Below, piece after piece: positions 1 to 6,980 of a DNA stretch of 35,044 nt. The stretch covers positions 1-35,044 of the forward strand of contig CAKMJS010000113.1 of NCBI GenBank assembly GCA_927405585.1. Reading direction: 5' to 3'. The stretch is from an uncultured Desulfosporosinus sp. (GTDB taxonomy: Bacteria > Bacillota > Desulfitobacteriia > Desulfitobacteriales > Desulfitobacteriaceae). The position numbers were made by a program, and so were the translations under genes. The notes under the pieces were generated by a model. The model saw only the letters and a program-made list of their open reading frames with translations, had not been told where the DNA came from and ran no database searches. Numbering within the stretch: position 1 is the stretch's first letter; every line of letters begins with the position of its first letter.

Positions 1-278
1 ATTATCGTCTTGATTTAGGAACAGGTAAGCCCTTAAATCCTAATTTTTCGGATTATAAAATTCTAACCTCGGTTGACATGCCGCAAATTGAAACTATTTT
101 AGTCCAGGCTGCTAGTATTACCGGACCTTTTGGAGCTAAGAGCGTGGGAGAGTCAGGGTTAGTGGCTACGGCAGCAGCTATTGCCAATGCTGTTTATGAT
201 GCCATAGGGATAAGATTCAAAGAGCTCCCGCTAACTCCGGAAAGAGTCCTGGCTGCTCTGCAAAGTAAGGATCATTAA
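1..278 (+). CDS. Xanthine dehydrogenase-family molybdenum-binding subunit, C-terminal fragment
   Basis: This is the last ~91 residues of a large molybdopterin-binding subunit; the reading frame is open from base 3, so the start lies left of the window. The stretch KSVGESG (about bases 138-158) matches the conserved C-terminal GVGE-type loop of the xanthine dehydrogenase/aldehyde oxidase family, whose Glu acts as general base at the Mo centre. It is followed by an Ala-rich helix (ATAAAIANAVYDAIG) and the usual tail ending LTPERVLAAL. The family hydroxylates purines or other heterocycles and aldehydes in the cytoplasm together with FAD and 2Fe-2S subunits. The substrate cannot be told from the tail. 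The family call is firm and the exact enzyme is open. Confidence 0.88.
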   Translation, partial: YRLDLGTGKPLNPNFSDYKILTSVDMPQIETILVQAASITGPFGAKSVGESGLVATAAAIANAVYDAIGIRFKELPLTPERVLAALQSKDH

Positions 279-379
279 AAAATTGACATTAGAAGGGTAT
301 TGCCTCTCACTAAGGCGTTAGTTAATGAGAACTACCCTGTGTAAGGTTTGAATGTTAGGGAAATTTTATAAAGATTGAT

Positions 380-422
380 TCTTAGCGTGGTACTAAAAAA
401 TAATGCCAGTTCCACGCTAAGA
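380..422 (+). other. 11-bp hairpin in gene-free stretch
   Basis: TCTTAGCGTGG (380-390) pairs perfectly with CCACGCTAAGA (412-422) across a 21-base A-rich loop. There is no T-run after it, so it is not a classical terminator. It sits four bases upstream of the dispersed repeat at 426-535 and may belong to the same element. The rest of 279-826 holds no convincing gene. Confidence 0.5.
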
Positions 423-425
423 CAG

Positions 426-535
426 TGACCTCGTTCAACTAACGTTGAACATCGAGTCTTCGGTGGGGGACTCTACCACCGAAGTGGAGCCGGGGGTATC
501 CCACTTGTAGAAGTGGGAGTGTAACGATTGGATGA
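426..535 (+). repeat. Dispersed hairpin repeat, copy 1 (fullest copy)
   Basis: Three consecutive hairpins are visible: GTTCAACTAACGTTGAAC (433-450), CTTCGGTGG...CCACCGAAG (458-484) and CCCACTTGTAGAAGTGGG (500-517), followed by AGTGTAACGATTGG. Hairpin 1 and the start of hairpin 2 recur on the minus strand at 6495-6551. The closing GTGGGAGT..ACGATTGG recurs at 8690-8701. Weaker copies occur near 19001, 20720 and 22611. The layout resembles right ends of IS200/IS605-type (tnpB) elements, but no transposase is present. The IS relation is inferred. Confidence 0.6.
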
Positions 536-826
536 AGCAGGGAAAACCTTGGATCTGTAGTTCATTGAATTGTAAGAAGTTTTAACTTTGAGTGTTTATA
601 TTTATGGAATATATTTACATTATTAGTATAACCACTTTACACGGATTACTCAACCATTGGGACGTTTTGTAGCACTTTGTATTATCAGAAACCTACTCCT
701 ACATGTTTCAGTTGTTTCATCGTTGACTTACTTTATAACAAATCAGATGACGAGCATTGTGAATCATGATATTCTGAACATGGCGACCCTTTAGCTGAAC
801 ACGTATCTCGAAGGGATGTGGTGTGA

Positions 827-1168
827 ATGTCATTGGCATTAGAACAATTCCCGTTGTTTGATGGTCTTTCCCCTGAGCTTCTAATTCGCTGGGAGAGCTA
901 CTTTCATGAGCGGGGCTTTACTAAGCGTCAAATCCTGGAGTTTCCCTCGGATTGCACTGAACCGATCTACTTTATCCAGTCAGGCCAAGTTAAAGTATCC
1001 TATTTATCCGAAGAGGGAAAAGAATTCACAGTCGCTTGCCTTTCTCCTGGAGAAGTCTACAGTGTTCACTCGTTAGCCTCAGCCACAGCTCTTGAAAACT
1101 CTGTCGTTGTATACCTCGGGATGGACAAGTTTCGACCGATGCTCGGGGAGTGTCCGGAACTCGCATGA
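827..1168 (+). pseudogene. Truncated Crp/Fnr-family regulator (sensor half only)
   Basis: The 113-residue product matches the N-terminal effector-binding beta-roll of Crp/Fnr regulators: FPLFDGLSPELL at the start, then IYFIQSGQVKVSYLSEEGKEFTVACLSPGEVYS. Family members are normally about 220 residues with a C-terminal helix-turn-helix. Here the frame ends at residue 113, just after FRPMLGECPELA, so the long helix and the DNA-binding domain are missing. Immediately after the stop, reductase coding sequence begins in another frame, which suggests a deletion joined two genes. The fragment cannot bind DNA as a normal Crp protein would. No strong ribosome site is evident upstream (GGGATGTGGTGTGA is weak). 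Confidence 0.8.
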
Positions 1169-1990
1169 CACCCACTCCGAAATTATCGTTCTCACTGCGG
1201 AACAAGAACCGAGTTATTCTCGTTGCTTAACTACCTATTTTTTTCTTCTGGGCAACTCCTCTCTCAAATGCTTAATAAGGGGGCTAGTGACCTAATTCAA
1301 GAGCGTTTAAGTGCTCATGGGGTGAAATTTTTATTACAAACTGATGCTACGGCGATCACTGGAACCGATCATGTTCAAGGTGTGCTGATCGACAATTCTA
1401 CAGAACTTGAGGCTGATCTAGTCATCGTTGGCAAGGGAGTTCGTCCGAATATCGGAAATTTAAAAGATTTCGGCTTCCAGCTTGGTCTTGGAATCCAAGT
1501 TGACTCTTCCTTAGCCACAAATCTCCCCAACATCTACGCTGCAGGAGATATTGCTGAGACTTGGGACCTAGCTCGTCAGGCGTTCACTGTGAATGCCACT
1601 TGGCCGAACGCCACGACCCAAGGCAGAATTGCTGGAGCCAATATGTGTGGAAGACGCTAGGTCTATCCCGGATCCCTTGGCTTAAACTCTGTGGACTTTT
1701 TCGGTCTCTCGGCCATGTCTGCTGGAATCACGAAGCTCCCTGAGTATAAGGAACAGGGGAATTGGGTGCAAGAAGAAAGCCAAACAATGATTGGAGATCT
1801 GCCCATCTATCGTAGCCTAATTTGGCAGAAAAACATTCTCAAAGGCTTCGTACTGGTTGGGGATACGTCACAATGCGGGGTCCTGACAGGCTTAGTTAAA
1901 GCTGGTCGAGCTCTGACCCCGGCTCAAAAGAAGTTGACTTTGGGAAAAAGAGGGACTCTTGCGGTTGGAATAATGAAAAACACTCAATAA
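1169..1990 (+). pseudogene. Decayed NAD(P)/FAD-dependent oxidoreductase (NirB/rubredoxin reductase-like)
   Basis: Pieces of one pyridine-nucleotide disulfide-type reductase are present. SEIIVLTAEQEPSYSRCLTTY is in one frame. Near a run of seven T (1238-1244) the frame changes and continues as SGQLLSQMLNKGASDLIQERL. The jump from the FAD-domain motif to late NAD-domain sequence implies an internal deletion of roughly 100 residues or more. The FAD-binding end LPNIYAAGDIAE is intact. At 1658-1660 a TAG interrupts the frame where homologues usually carry Lys before VYPGSLGLNSVDFFG. The C-terminal domain then runs to 1990. The N-terminal GxGxxG is also gone. Several independent lesions make this a clear pseudogene. 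It was probably a redox partner regulated by the adjacent Crp-type gene. Confidence 0.82.
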
Positions 1991-1995
1991 TGCTT

Positions 1996-2031
1996 AAAAG
2001 GCAGGTGGATTAAATAATCCACCTGCCTTTT
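1996..2031. terminator. Strong bidirectional terminator
   Basis: A 16-bp perfect stem (1996-2011 with 2016-2031, loop AAAT) has A-runs on the left and T-runs on the right. It can therefore stop both the rightward pseudogene and the leftward ABC transporter genes. Confidence 0.92.
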
Positions 2032-2085
2032 TGAACTTGAATACTATTGTTAACGATTGAACCCACCAAAAAGAGCGACTTCTCC

Positions 2086-2793
2086 TTACCTTCGTGCCTT
2101 GACAAGCCTTGTCCCCAAATACAGCCAGGCACTATGCACAAGCAACCCCTTAGAAATCACAATTAAGTTCGCAGGATCTATGACTAGCTGCGTCGTCCAA
2201 TAAAACGGTATGAAGGCTGAAATATTACTGACCCATTTTAAACCAAGTAAATCAGCCAAAGCAGCAAAGACGAATATATTTAGCGCTTTAGAATAGGTCA
2301 AGCCTTGAACTTTGTTATCGGCCAAGGAAAACATAATGAGTGAAACAACAATGCTTTGTATTCCGCTCAATAAGGCAATCAGGATGACTTGAAGCAGTGA
2401 CAATCGAAAAATGTCCAAGAGAATATAGCTCAGCACCGTATAGATGATCGACAAGCTAAAAGGAATTAGCAGACGGTTGGTAATATAACCTACATAGCCT
2501 ATGGGCAAGACGGACATTAACTCATAAATACTCTCGTCCCGTTCATCAATCATGAGGAAAGCCGTCACCGTTCCAAGTATATAGGGTGAAAACGTCAAGA
2601 CAACTGCCAAAATGTAGCCGTAATAAGGACTGAGCACAAAACCAGTTTTCACATTAAGAATGGGTTCTCCAAGCATCAGGAAAAGTTTAACCGCTGCTAG
2701 GGCTAAAAAAGGAACGACCATAAACATCATTAAGATTGGATCGCGTGTCAGTCTCCTCATATCGAAGGAAAAGGCTTTTCCATTCATTGTCAT
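2086..2793 (-). CDS. ABC-2-type transporter membrane subunit (second permease)
   Basis: This 235-residue protein has about six hydrophobic segments (around residues 20-37, 55-80, 100-118, 122-150, 170-185 and 210-225) and no catalytic motif. It is the distal gene of a leftward operon tetR-ATPase-permease-permease, and its start codon overlaps the stop of the upstream permease (2790-2793), which suggests translational coupling. The organisation of one ATPase plus two ~230-residue permeases resembles the fluoroquinolone-type exporters of mycobacteria and Firmicutes, but the substrate here is unknown. The cytosolic motif MIDERDESIYELMSVLPIGY resembles the coupling loop of ABC-2 permeases. Confidence 0.75.
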   Translation of the reverse strand: MTMNGKAFSFDMRRLTRDPILMMFMVVPFLALAAVKLFLMLGEPILNVKTGFVLSPYYGYILAVVLTFSPYILGTVTAFLMIDERDESIYELMSVLPIGYVGYITNRLLIPFSLSIIYTVLSYILLDIFRLSLLQVILIALLSGIQSIVVSLIMFSLADNKVQGLTYSKALNIFVFAALADLLGLKWVSNISAFIPFYWTTQLVIDPANLIVISKGLLVHSAWLYLGTRLVKARR

Positions 2794-3482
2794 CGATGAT
2801 CCCCTCCTCCTCTATGGACCCACAAGGCGACTCTATAAATCGCCCAATTCCACACTGAAATTACTATAATGTAAAACAGTGTCTCCTGCCACGATATGCC
2901 AATAAATGCTCCGATCGTAAGTTTCACTCCCGCGACATTGGGCAAAACGTTGAAAACCCATGAGTATGGAAATTCAAGGACTGCAAAGCAAGGTAAGATT
3001 ATCAGTAGCAAGAAGGGAATCATGCGGAGAAAATATTGATTAATTGTGCGACACCCTGCTGCCACCAAAAAACCGTAGAGCGTAAAGAAGACTGAGACTG
3101 ATGCAATTGCTAAAAGTAGAATTAACCAATTTACTCCGGCGGCATGTGTCGTGAGGGTAATCACAACAGCGGCGCAAATCGATAAAAAGCCGAGGGTCGC
3201 AAGCTTTGCCGTGATGTACTCCTCCGGTGATAAGGGAGTGACCGCCAAATAGTCGATGACCCCTTGTTGTTTTTCAAGCATGATAATTCCGCCAATGAAA
3301 AAGAAACCCAGCATGGCGGGATCTGAAAACACAATTAAGGCTCCTGCGTAATCTTTAATCAAGCCGCCCGGAATTTTATGCATAATAATAATGTACAAAA
3401 CAGTTATGAATGTGTAAACTGCGTAGAAGCCATGCTTATATTGAAATCTTAAATCTGATTTTATTGCCCCGATCAGCCTCAT
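2790..3482 (-). CDS. ABC-2-type transporter membrane subunit (first permease)
   Basis: The 230-residue membrane protein has about six predicted spans. After a short cytosolic start (MRLIGAIKSDLRFQYKHGFY) come hydrophobic stretches near residues 22-36, 48-68, 93-112, 115-140, 152-170 and 200-220. The loop EKQQGVIDYLAVTPLSPEEY is the typical amphipathic coupling segment of ABC-2 exporters. It overlaps the ATPase gene by four bases at 3479-3482 and the second permease by four bases at 2790-2793, so the three chains are probably made in equal amounts and assemble into one exporter. Substrate is unknown. Confidence 0.78.
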   Translation of the reverse strand: MRLIGAIKSDLRFQYKHGFYAVYTFITVLYIIIMHKIPGGLIKDYAGALIVFSDPAMLGFFFIGGIIMLEKQQGVIDYLAVTPLSPEEYITAKLATLGFLSICAAVVITLTTHAAGVNWLILLLAIASVSVFFTLYGFLVAAGCRTINQYFLRMIPFLLLIILPCFAVLEFPYSWVFNVLPNVAGVKLTIGAFIGISWQETLFYIIVISVWNWAIYRVALWVHRGGGDHR

Positions 3483-4333
3483 AGGAGTTCCCTCCCCGTT
3501 ACTTTGATGAAGATATCCTCCAAGCTAGCATCCTGACTGTGGATGCTGATAATTTCTCGATCAAGTATTATCTCTTGAAAGCGTTGATTTCCACCGAGAA
3601 GGTCAAGCCCAAATTCGGACGTCCCTTTTTTGCCGTGCTCAAGATAGTCGACCTTGACCGTTTTTCTTCCGTATTTCAATTTCAGCGCATAAGGACTGTC
3701 GCAGAGCGCAATTTGTCCCTCGACTAAAAAGGCGACCCGGTCGCAGAGCTGCTCGGCAATGGTCATATTGTGGGTCGTGAGGAAAATAGTTTTGCCCTCG
3801 CTTTTCATCTGTAAGATGATGTCTTTGATGATTTTGGCATTCACTGGATCAAGTCCCGAGGTAGGCTCGTCGAAAAACATCAAGGTAGGATTGTGCATAA
3901 TGCTTCGAATAAAGTTTAGCCTCATTTTCATACCCTTCGAAAAGCCCTCAACCACTTTATTCTTATCAGGCAGCAAGCCAACCCTATCGAGCAGGCAATC
4001 TAGCTCCTGAGGAGGCTTCTTATAATAATAAGCAATCAGCTGCAAGTTTTCTTTCGCTGTCAGCTTCAAGTATAGGTTAGGGAAATCAAAGGCGACGCCG
4101 ATCTTTTCGTAAAAATCACGTCCGATATTTTTACGTTCCTTTCCAAATACATTAATACTACCGTTATACCCTTTGAGAAGTCCGATCAGTACCTTTTGAA
4201 TGGTTGTTTTGCCGGACCCACTTGGACCAAGAAAGCCAAAAATTTCACCACGATGAATGTTGAAATCGATGCCTTTGAGCGTGTTGCCTTTGGCCCCACG
4301 ATACTTGAATTCCAAGTTTTTTACATTCAGCAT
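3479..4333 (-). CDS. ABC transporter ATP-binding protein
   Basis: The 284-residue protein is a standard exporter ATPase. It has Walker A GPSGSGKT (residues 36-43), a degenerate signature FSKGMKMRLN, Walker B LMFFDEPTSGLD and the switch histidine in FLTTHN. The C-terminal ~70 residues form the extra domain common in ABC-2 ATPases (DASLEDIFIKVTGREL). The Q-loop region reads GVAFDFPNLYLKLT, with no glutamine where most relatives have one. The gene starts at an ATG preceded by AGGAGG and overlaps the first permease gene. It lies 71 bp downstream of the TetR gene and carries a copy of the putative TetR operator in its leader, so it is probably controlled by that regulator. Confidence 0.9.
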   Translation of the reverse strand: MLNVKNLEFKYRGAKGNTLKGIDFNIHRGEIFGFLGPSGSGKTTIQKVLIGLLKGYNGSINVFGKERKNIGRDFYEKIGVAFDFPNLYLKLTAKENLQLIAYYYKKPPQELDCLLDRVGLLPDKNKVVEGFSKGMKMRLNFIRSIMHNPTLMFFDEPTSGLDPVNAKIIKDIILQMKSEGKTIFLTTHNMTIAEQLCDRVAFLVEGQIALCDSPYALKLKYGRKTVKVDYLEHGKKGTSEFGLDLLGGNQRFQEIILDREIISIHSQDASLEDIFIKVTGRELL

Positions 4334-4351
4334 ATCTTTTCCTCCTAAAAC

Positions 4352-4371
4352 TAATCATCTGCTCATTATTA
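4352..4371 (-). promoter_or_regulatory. Putative TetR operator, ABC operon leader
   Basis: The 20-base sequence TAATCATCTGCTCATTATTA differs at only one position from the site over the tetR promoter (5011-5030). It lies 19 bases upstream of the ABC ATPase start. The shared sequence and placement suggest one regulator binds both; binding is inferred. Confidence 0.6.
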
Positions 4372-4404
4372 CTCCAAGTGAAGAAATGAGACCACACAAT
4401 TTAA

Positions 4405-5007
4405 TTAATACTTTGTCATTTCGTTGATACCCATCATGTAAAATAAGAAAAGGTCCGTCAACAAATCCAGTCGTTCATTTTCGTCGGGAACGCTGCGGAT
4501 GGCATACATTATACCGTCGATAAGCTGTCTAGAAATGAGCTCAGCAAACTTCGGTGAAGTAACCCTCGCTGTCGCTGCATCCTTACTATGCTCCAAAAAA
4601 TGAGCGCTGACGAATTGCACAAACTCTCCCTTAGTATTCTCGTAGTTTGTTCCAGTGCTCATATCAAGCATGATTAAAAACCGCTTAGTAAAAATCGGCT
4701 TTAGGTCCGATAAAAAGTTGCGTAAGAAACCTTTCCACACGCGAATATCCCCTGACCCTCGAGCATCAAGCACAAATTCATGCTCATAATGATGTTTCAT
4801 CATATAGATAAAGTTCTCATGCTCGTTTTTAACAAGCTCATGAAATAACGCTTCCTTACTTTCAAAGTAATGATACAAGTTTCCTATGGTCATACCTGAC
4901 CGTTTGGCAATTTGGCGTAAAGAAGCATTCAAATACCCTTTTTCAAAGAATTCTTGCTCAGCTTCCACTAGAAGACTCTCGCGTAACACGTCTTTTTTAT
5001 ATTGCAT
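4405..5007 (-). CDS. TetR/AcrR-family transcriptional regulator
   Basis: The 200-residue protein has the TetR helix-turn-helix at residues ~8-55, ending in the hallmark IAKRSGMTIGNLYHYFESKEALF. The rest is an all-helical ligand-binding domain typical in length. It is the first gene of the leftward unit that includes the ABC exporter, so it probably represses the exporter until a toxic ligand binds. A consensus sigma-A promoter (-35 TTGACA, 17-bp spacer, -10 TATATT) lies upstream, and a 27-bp near-palindrome overlaps its -10 and the translation start. That fits negative autoregulation. The ligand cannot be predicted. Confidence 0.9.
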   Translation of the reverse strand: MQYKKDVLRESLLVEAEQEFFEKGYLNASLRQIAKRSGMTIGNLYHYFESKEALFHELVKNEHENFIYMMKHHYEHEFVLDARGSGDIRVWKGFLRNFLSDLKPIFTKRFLIMLDMSTGTNYENTKGEFVQFVSAHFLEHSKDAATARVTSPKFAELISRQLIDGIMYAIRSVPDENERLDLLTDLFLFYMMGINEMTKY

Positions 5008-5032
5008 TAATAATCACCTGCTCATTATTAAT
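5006..5032 (-). promoter_or_regulatory. Putative TetR operator at its own promoter
   Basis: ATTAATAAT (5006-5014) and ATTATTAAT (5024-5032) are exact inverted repeats around a centre near 5019. The core TAATCACCTGCTCATTATTA (5011-5030) matches 19 of 20 bases of the site at 4352-4371. The palindrome overlaps the tetR -10 box and start codon. Confidence 0.65.
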
Positions 5033-5058
5033 ATATGTTTTTCCAAGAACATTGTCAA
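5030..5058 (-). promoter_or_regulatory. Sigma-A promoter of tetR-ABC operon
   Basis: Read leftwards, TTGACA (5058-5053) and TATATT (5035-5030) are separated by 17 bases, a near-consensus sigma-A promoter. The -10 box touches the palindromic operator. Confidence 0.8.
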
Positions 5059-5178
5059 GGTTTGCTGTGTGCCAAAACGAGCTGTTCATATTTCAAGCAA
5101 TGCTTGATGCAAGAATTCGCTGTTTTCTTACGCTAAACATGCTAAAATAATAGAATAAATTCAAGTTTATGATCGGAG

Positions 5179-5931
5179 ATGGAGCGATTGCTAAGCCTAG
5201 CTGAAAGAATTAGAGAAGTAATCAATGACCAAACTGAACATGCCGATACGATTACCCAATACCGTAAACCACTTGTCAGATTCGCTTCCGCCCAAGACCC
5301 GTTGTTTGATCAAATGAAGGAAATTATTGGTCCCCATCATATGCACCCTACTGAACTTCTCGCGGATGCTCAAACGGTGATATCCTTTTTCTTGCCCTTT
5401 GCTAAGACTATCGTTACTGCCAATCGCGAAAGTCCCCAAATCGCTCGCGAATGGGCTGTCGCTTATCTCGAAACAAATACCCTTATCGCAACCATTAGTG
5501 CTGAACTCAAACGAGAATTAACATCGCTTGGCATCAATGTAGTGACTCAACCAGCTACTCACAATTTTAATGAACAAGATCTAACGGCGCGTTGGTCTAA
5601 TAAAAGCGTAGGTTTTGTAGCTGGGTTGGGCACCTTCGGTATTAACCATATGCTAATAACTCCCTCTGGCTGCGCGGGTCGTTTTGGTAGTACGGTCATT
5701 TCTGCTGTAATTCCACCCACTCCCCGACCTACACAAGAGAACTGCCTCTATATTCGAGATTCTAAATGTCAATTTTGTGTCAATAATTGTCCCACAGGAG
5801 CCTTGACGCTCCAAGGTCTGGACAAACATCTATGTTATGCTCATTTGCTTGAAATAGACAAACAATTTCCTGACTTAGGGTTATGTGATATTTGCGGCAA
5901 ATGTGCCGTTGGACCCTGCGCTTCAATTTGA
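5179..5931 (+). CDS. QueG-like (epoxyqueuosine reductase family) Fe-S protein
   Basis: The 250-residue protein resembles the family that includes epoxyqueuosine reductase QueG. Its middle contains GFVAGLGTFGINHMLITPSGCAGRFGS, the family's cofactor-domain segment. The C-terminal part binds Fe-S clusters: CQFCVNNCPTGAL (Cys197, 200, 204) and CDICGKCAVGPC (Cys236, 239, 242, 247). It is shorter than QueG proper (about 380 residues) and lacks its C-terminal repeats, so a true queuosine role is doubtful; it may be a related corrinoid or Fe-S reductase. It is a single gene. The ATG at 5179 has GGAG only two bases before it; a TTG nine residues-worth of bases downstream of that motif (5188) is an alternative start. 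Confidence 0.72.
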   Translation: MERLLSLAERIREVINDQTEHADTITQYRKPLVRFASAQDPLFDQMKEIIGPHHMHPTELLADAQTVISFFLPFAKTIVTANRESPQIAREWAVAYLETNTLIATISAELKRELTSLGINVVTQPATHNFNEQDLTARWSNKSVGFVAGLGTFGINHMLITPSGCAGRFGSTVISAVIPPTPRPTQENCLYIRDSKCQFCVNNCPTGALTLQGLDKHLCYAHLLEIDKQFPDLGLCDICGKCAVGPCASI

Positions 5932-5988
5932 AACGTTAAGTGTGCTCTAAGTGAATGCCTCTCTATCCCTTAAAACAATAAACAAAAT

Positions 5989-6012
5989 AAAACCCGCACA
6001 TTAGCGGGTTTT
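5989..6012. terminator. Intrinsic terminator, best on minus strand
   Basis: AAAACCCGC (5989-5997) and GCGGGTTTT (6004-6012) form a perfect 9-bp stem with loop ACATTA. On the minus strand the stem is followed by TTTTATTTTG, giving a proper terminator for the candidate RNA. It can also serve the rightward QueG-like gene. Confidence 0.85.
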
Positions 6013-6494
6013 ATATAAGAGCACGCAATGATCTTACCTAGCACCAATACTGATCCCTTATCACCTAACCATGATCTTTCGACCATAGTCAAGCAAATCA
6101 CAACCAATATTAATGGTTCGTTCGACCTTGAAAGATATCTACACAGCTACATACAACCTTTCGGCTGTATATAACCGACTTTCTTACACATGCATACATC
6201 TACCGACATATGGTTGAGTAAGAAAAACTCAACACCCAACAAAATCTTAGCTCGACCCGTTATGATAAGTTGGAACCTCAAAAACAATCGAAATAGACTG
6301 CATTAAAGCTTTTCCTAACCATAAAAGATCTTCCCGCCGACTATATACAAGCGTTTTAACACCTGCCAATAATCTTTGGCCGACCCATATACACCCGGTA
6401 ATGAGCATATATAAATCTTGGCTCAACCATTACATACCCTTATGATCGTATTATTACCTTTCGTTGCTTATTATATCCTGGTAATTTAAACCAT

Positions 6495-6551
6495 CTTTCG
6501 GAAGCTTTCGTTCCGAAGTCTCGATGTTCAACTTTAGTTGAACGAGTTCAC
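6495..6551 (-). repeat. Dispersed hairpin repeat, copy 2 (5' part of the candidate RNA)
   Basis: Read on the minus strand it gives GTGAACTCGTTCAACTAAAG then TTGAACATCGAG and CTTCGGAAC-GAAA-G-CTTCCGAAAG. Hairpin 1 matches copy 1 almost base for base. Hairpin 2 has different stem bases but still pairs, so structure is kept while sequence drifts. Confidence 0.6.
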
Positions 6552-6718
6552 TATACCGTAAACCGAATTATATTTCTGATAATAGTATCTTCCTATTATC
6601 GTCAAATGTTTTTTGTATTTTACAAAACCATTACACGAGGGTAAACTTGATATTAGATAATTGAATATTCAAATAATAATTCACTAAACTTATTCATCCA
6701 AAGAAAGGAGGATTTTAT

Positions 6719-6796
6719 ATGAAAACTTTGAAATCTTCTTGGAAGTTTTTAGTTTACTTTGGTTCATGGTTTTGGCAAAACGATGAACAAGCTTAA
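6719..6796 (+). CDS. 25-residue micropeptide / possible leader peptide
   Basis: An ATG at 6719 follows the excellent ribosome site AAAGAAAGGAGG with an 8-base spacer and opens a 25-codon frame ending TAA at 6796. The product starts MKTLKSSWKFLVYFGSWFWQ and ends NDEQA. It has a basic start, an aromatic hydrophobic centre with three Trp, and an acidic end. It has no cysteine. A perfect terminator begins two bases after the stop codon. The unit stands alone between the candidate RNA and sufC. It may be a small membrane peptide, or a leader peptide whose translation affects read-through into sufCB. I do not recognise the family. Translation itself is inferred from the ribosome site. Confidence 0.55.
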   Translation: MKTLKSSWKFLVYFGSWFWQNDEQA

Positions 6797-6797
6797 T

Positions 6798-6823
6798 GAA
6801 CGCAATATAGCGTTCTTTTTTTT
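6798..6823 (+). terminator. Terminator directly after the micro-ORF
   Basis: GAACGC (6798-6803), loop AATATA, and GCGTTC (6810-6815) are followed by eight T (6816-6823). A ribosome finishing the micro-ORF would cover the left arm of the stem. Confidence 0.9.
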
Positions 6824-6852
6824 GCCTTATTGAACTTGTTGGGATAGATATC

Positions 6853-6887
6853 AAGAAGCTAGAAATTAATAATTTCTTTAGCTTCTT
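6853..6887 (+). terminator. Second hairpin with T-rich tail upstream of sufC
   Basis: AAGAAGCTA (6853-6861) pairs with TAGCTTCTT (6879-6887), with an inner GAAAT/ATTTC stem. The tail TATTCTTTTT follows. It may back up the first terminator. Confidence 0.5.
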
Positions 6888-6980
6888 TATTCTTTTTCAA
6901 AGGAAAATGATTGTTTACTACAATTAAATGTTGAATTATGGTATTCTAAACCATGGACGAGGACTGAAGGAGGAATATTT

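Larger units (their letters stand above)
5985..6560 (-). ncRNA. Candidate large structured noncoding RNA (~575 nt)
   Basis: There is no plausible protein here, but the minus strand folds strongly. Two long GAAA-capped helices are seen. 6177-6163 pairs with 6158-6144 over 15 consecutive pairs, and 6096-6081 pairs with 6076-6061 over 16 consecutive pairs. Each helix contains five or six G-U pairs, which pair only in minus-strand RNA. A third GAAA hairpin lies at 6495-6518, and GTTGAGT/ACTCAAC forms a stem near 6212-6232. The motif GGTCG..(C/G)..AAGAT occurs at 6428, 6385, 6342 and 6258. A TATAAT box at 6572-6567 precedes it, and it ends in the terminator at 5989-6012. Length is like the OLE/ROOL/GOLLD class, but I cannot assign a family. 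Confidence 0.6.

Noticed and set aside
1166-1168. TGA ending the Crp-type ORF as a selenocysteine codon
   Set aside because: Sequence after the stop is reductase coding in another frame, not a Crp DNA-binding domain, so it is a deletion junction.
1658-1660. In-frame TAG as pyrrolysine codon in the reductase
   Set aside because: Some relatives do carry Pyl machinery, but this gene also has a frameshift and deletions, and homologues usually have Lys here. Ordinary nonsense mutation is more likely.
6241-6428. CRISPR array
   Set aside because: The ~43-base periodic motif is short and degenerate, and lies within a stably folded transcript; repeats are not near-identical.
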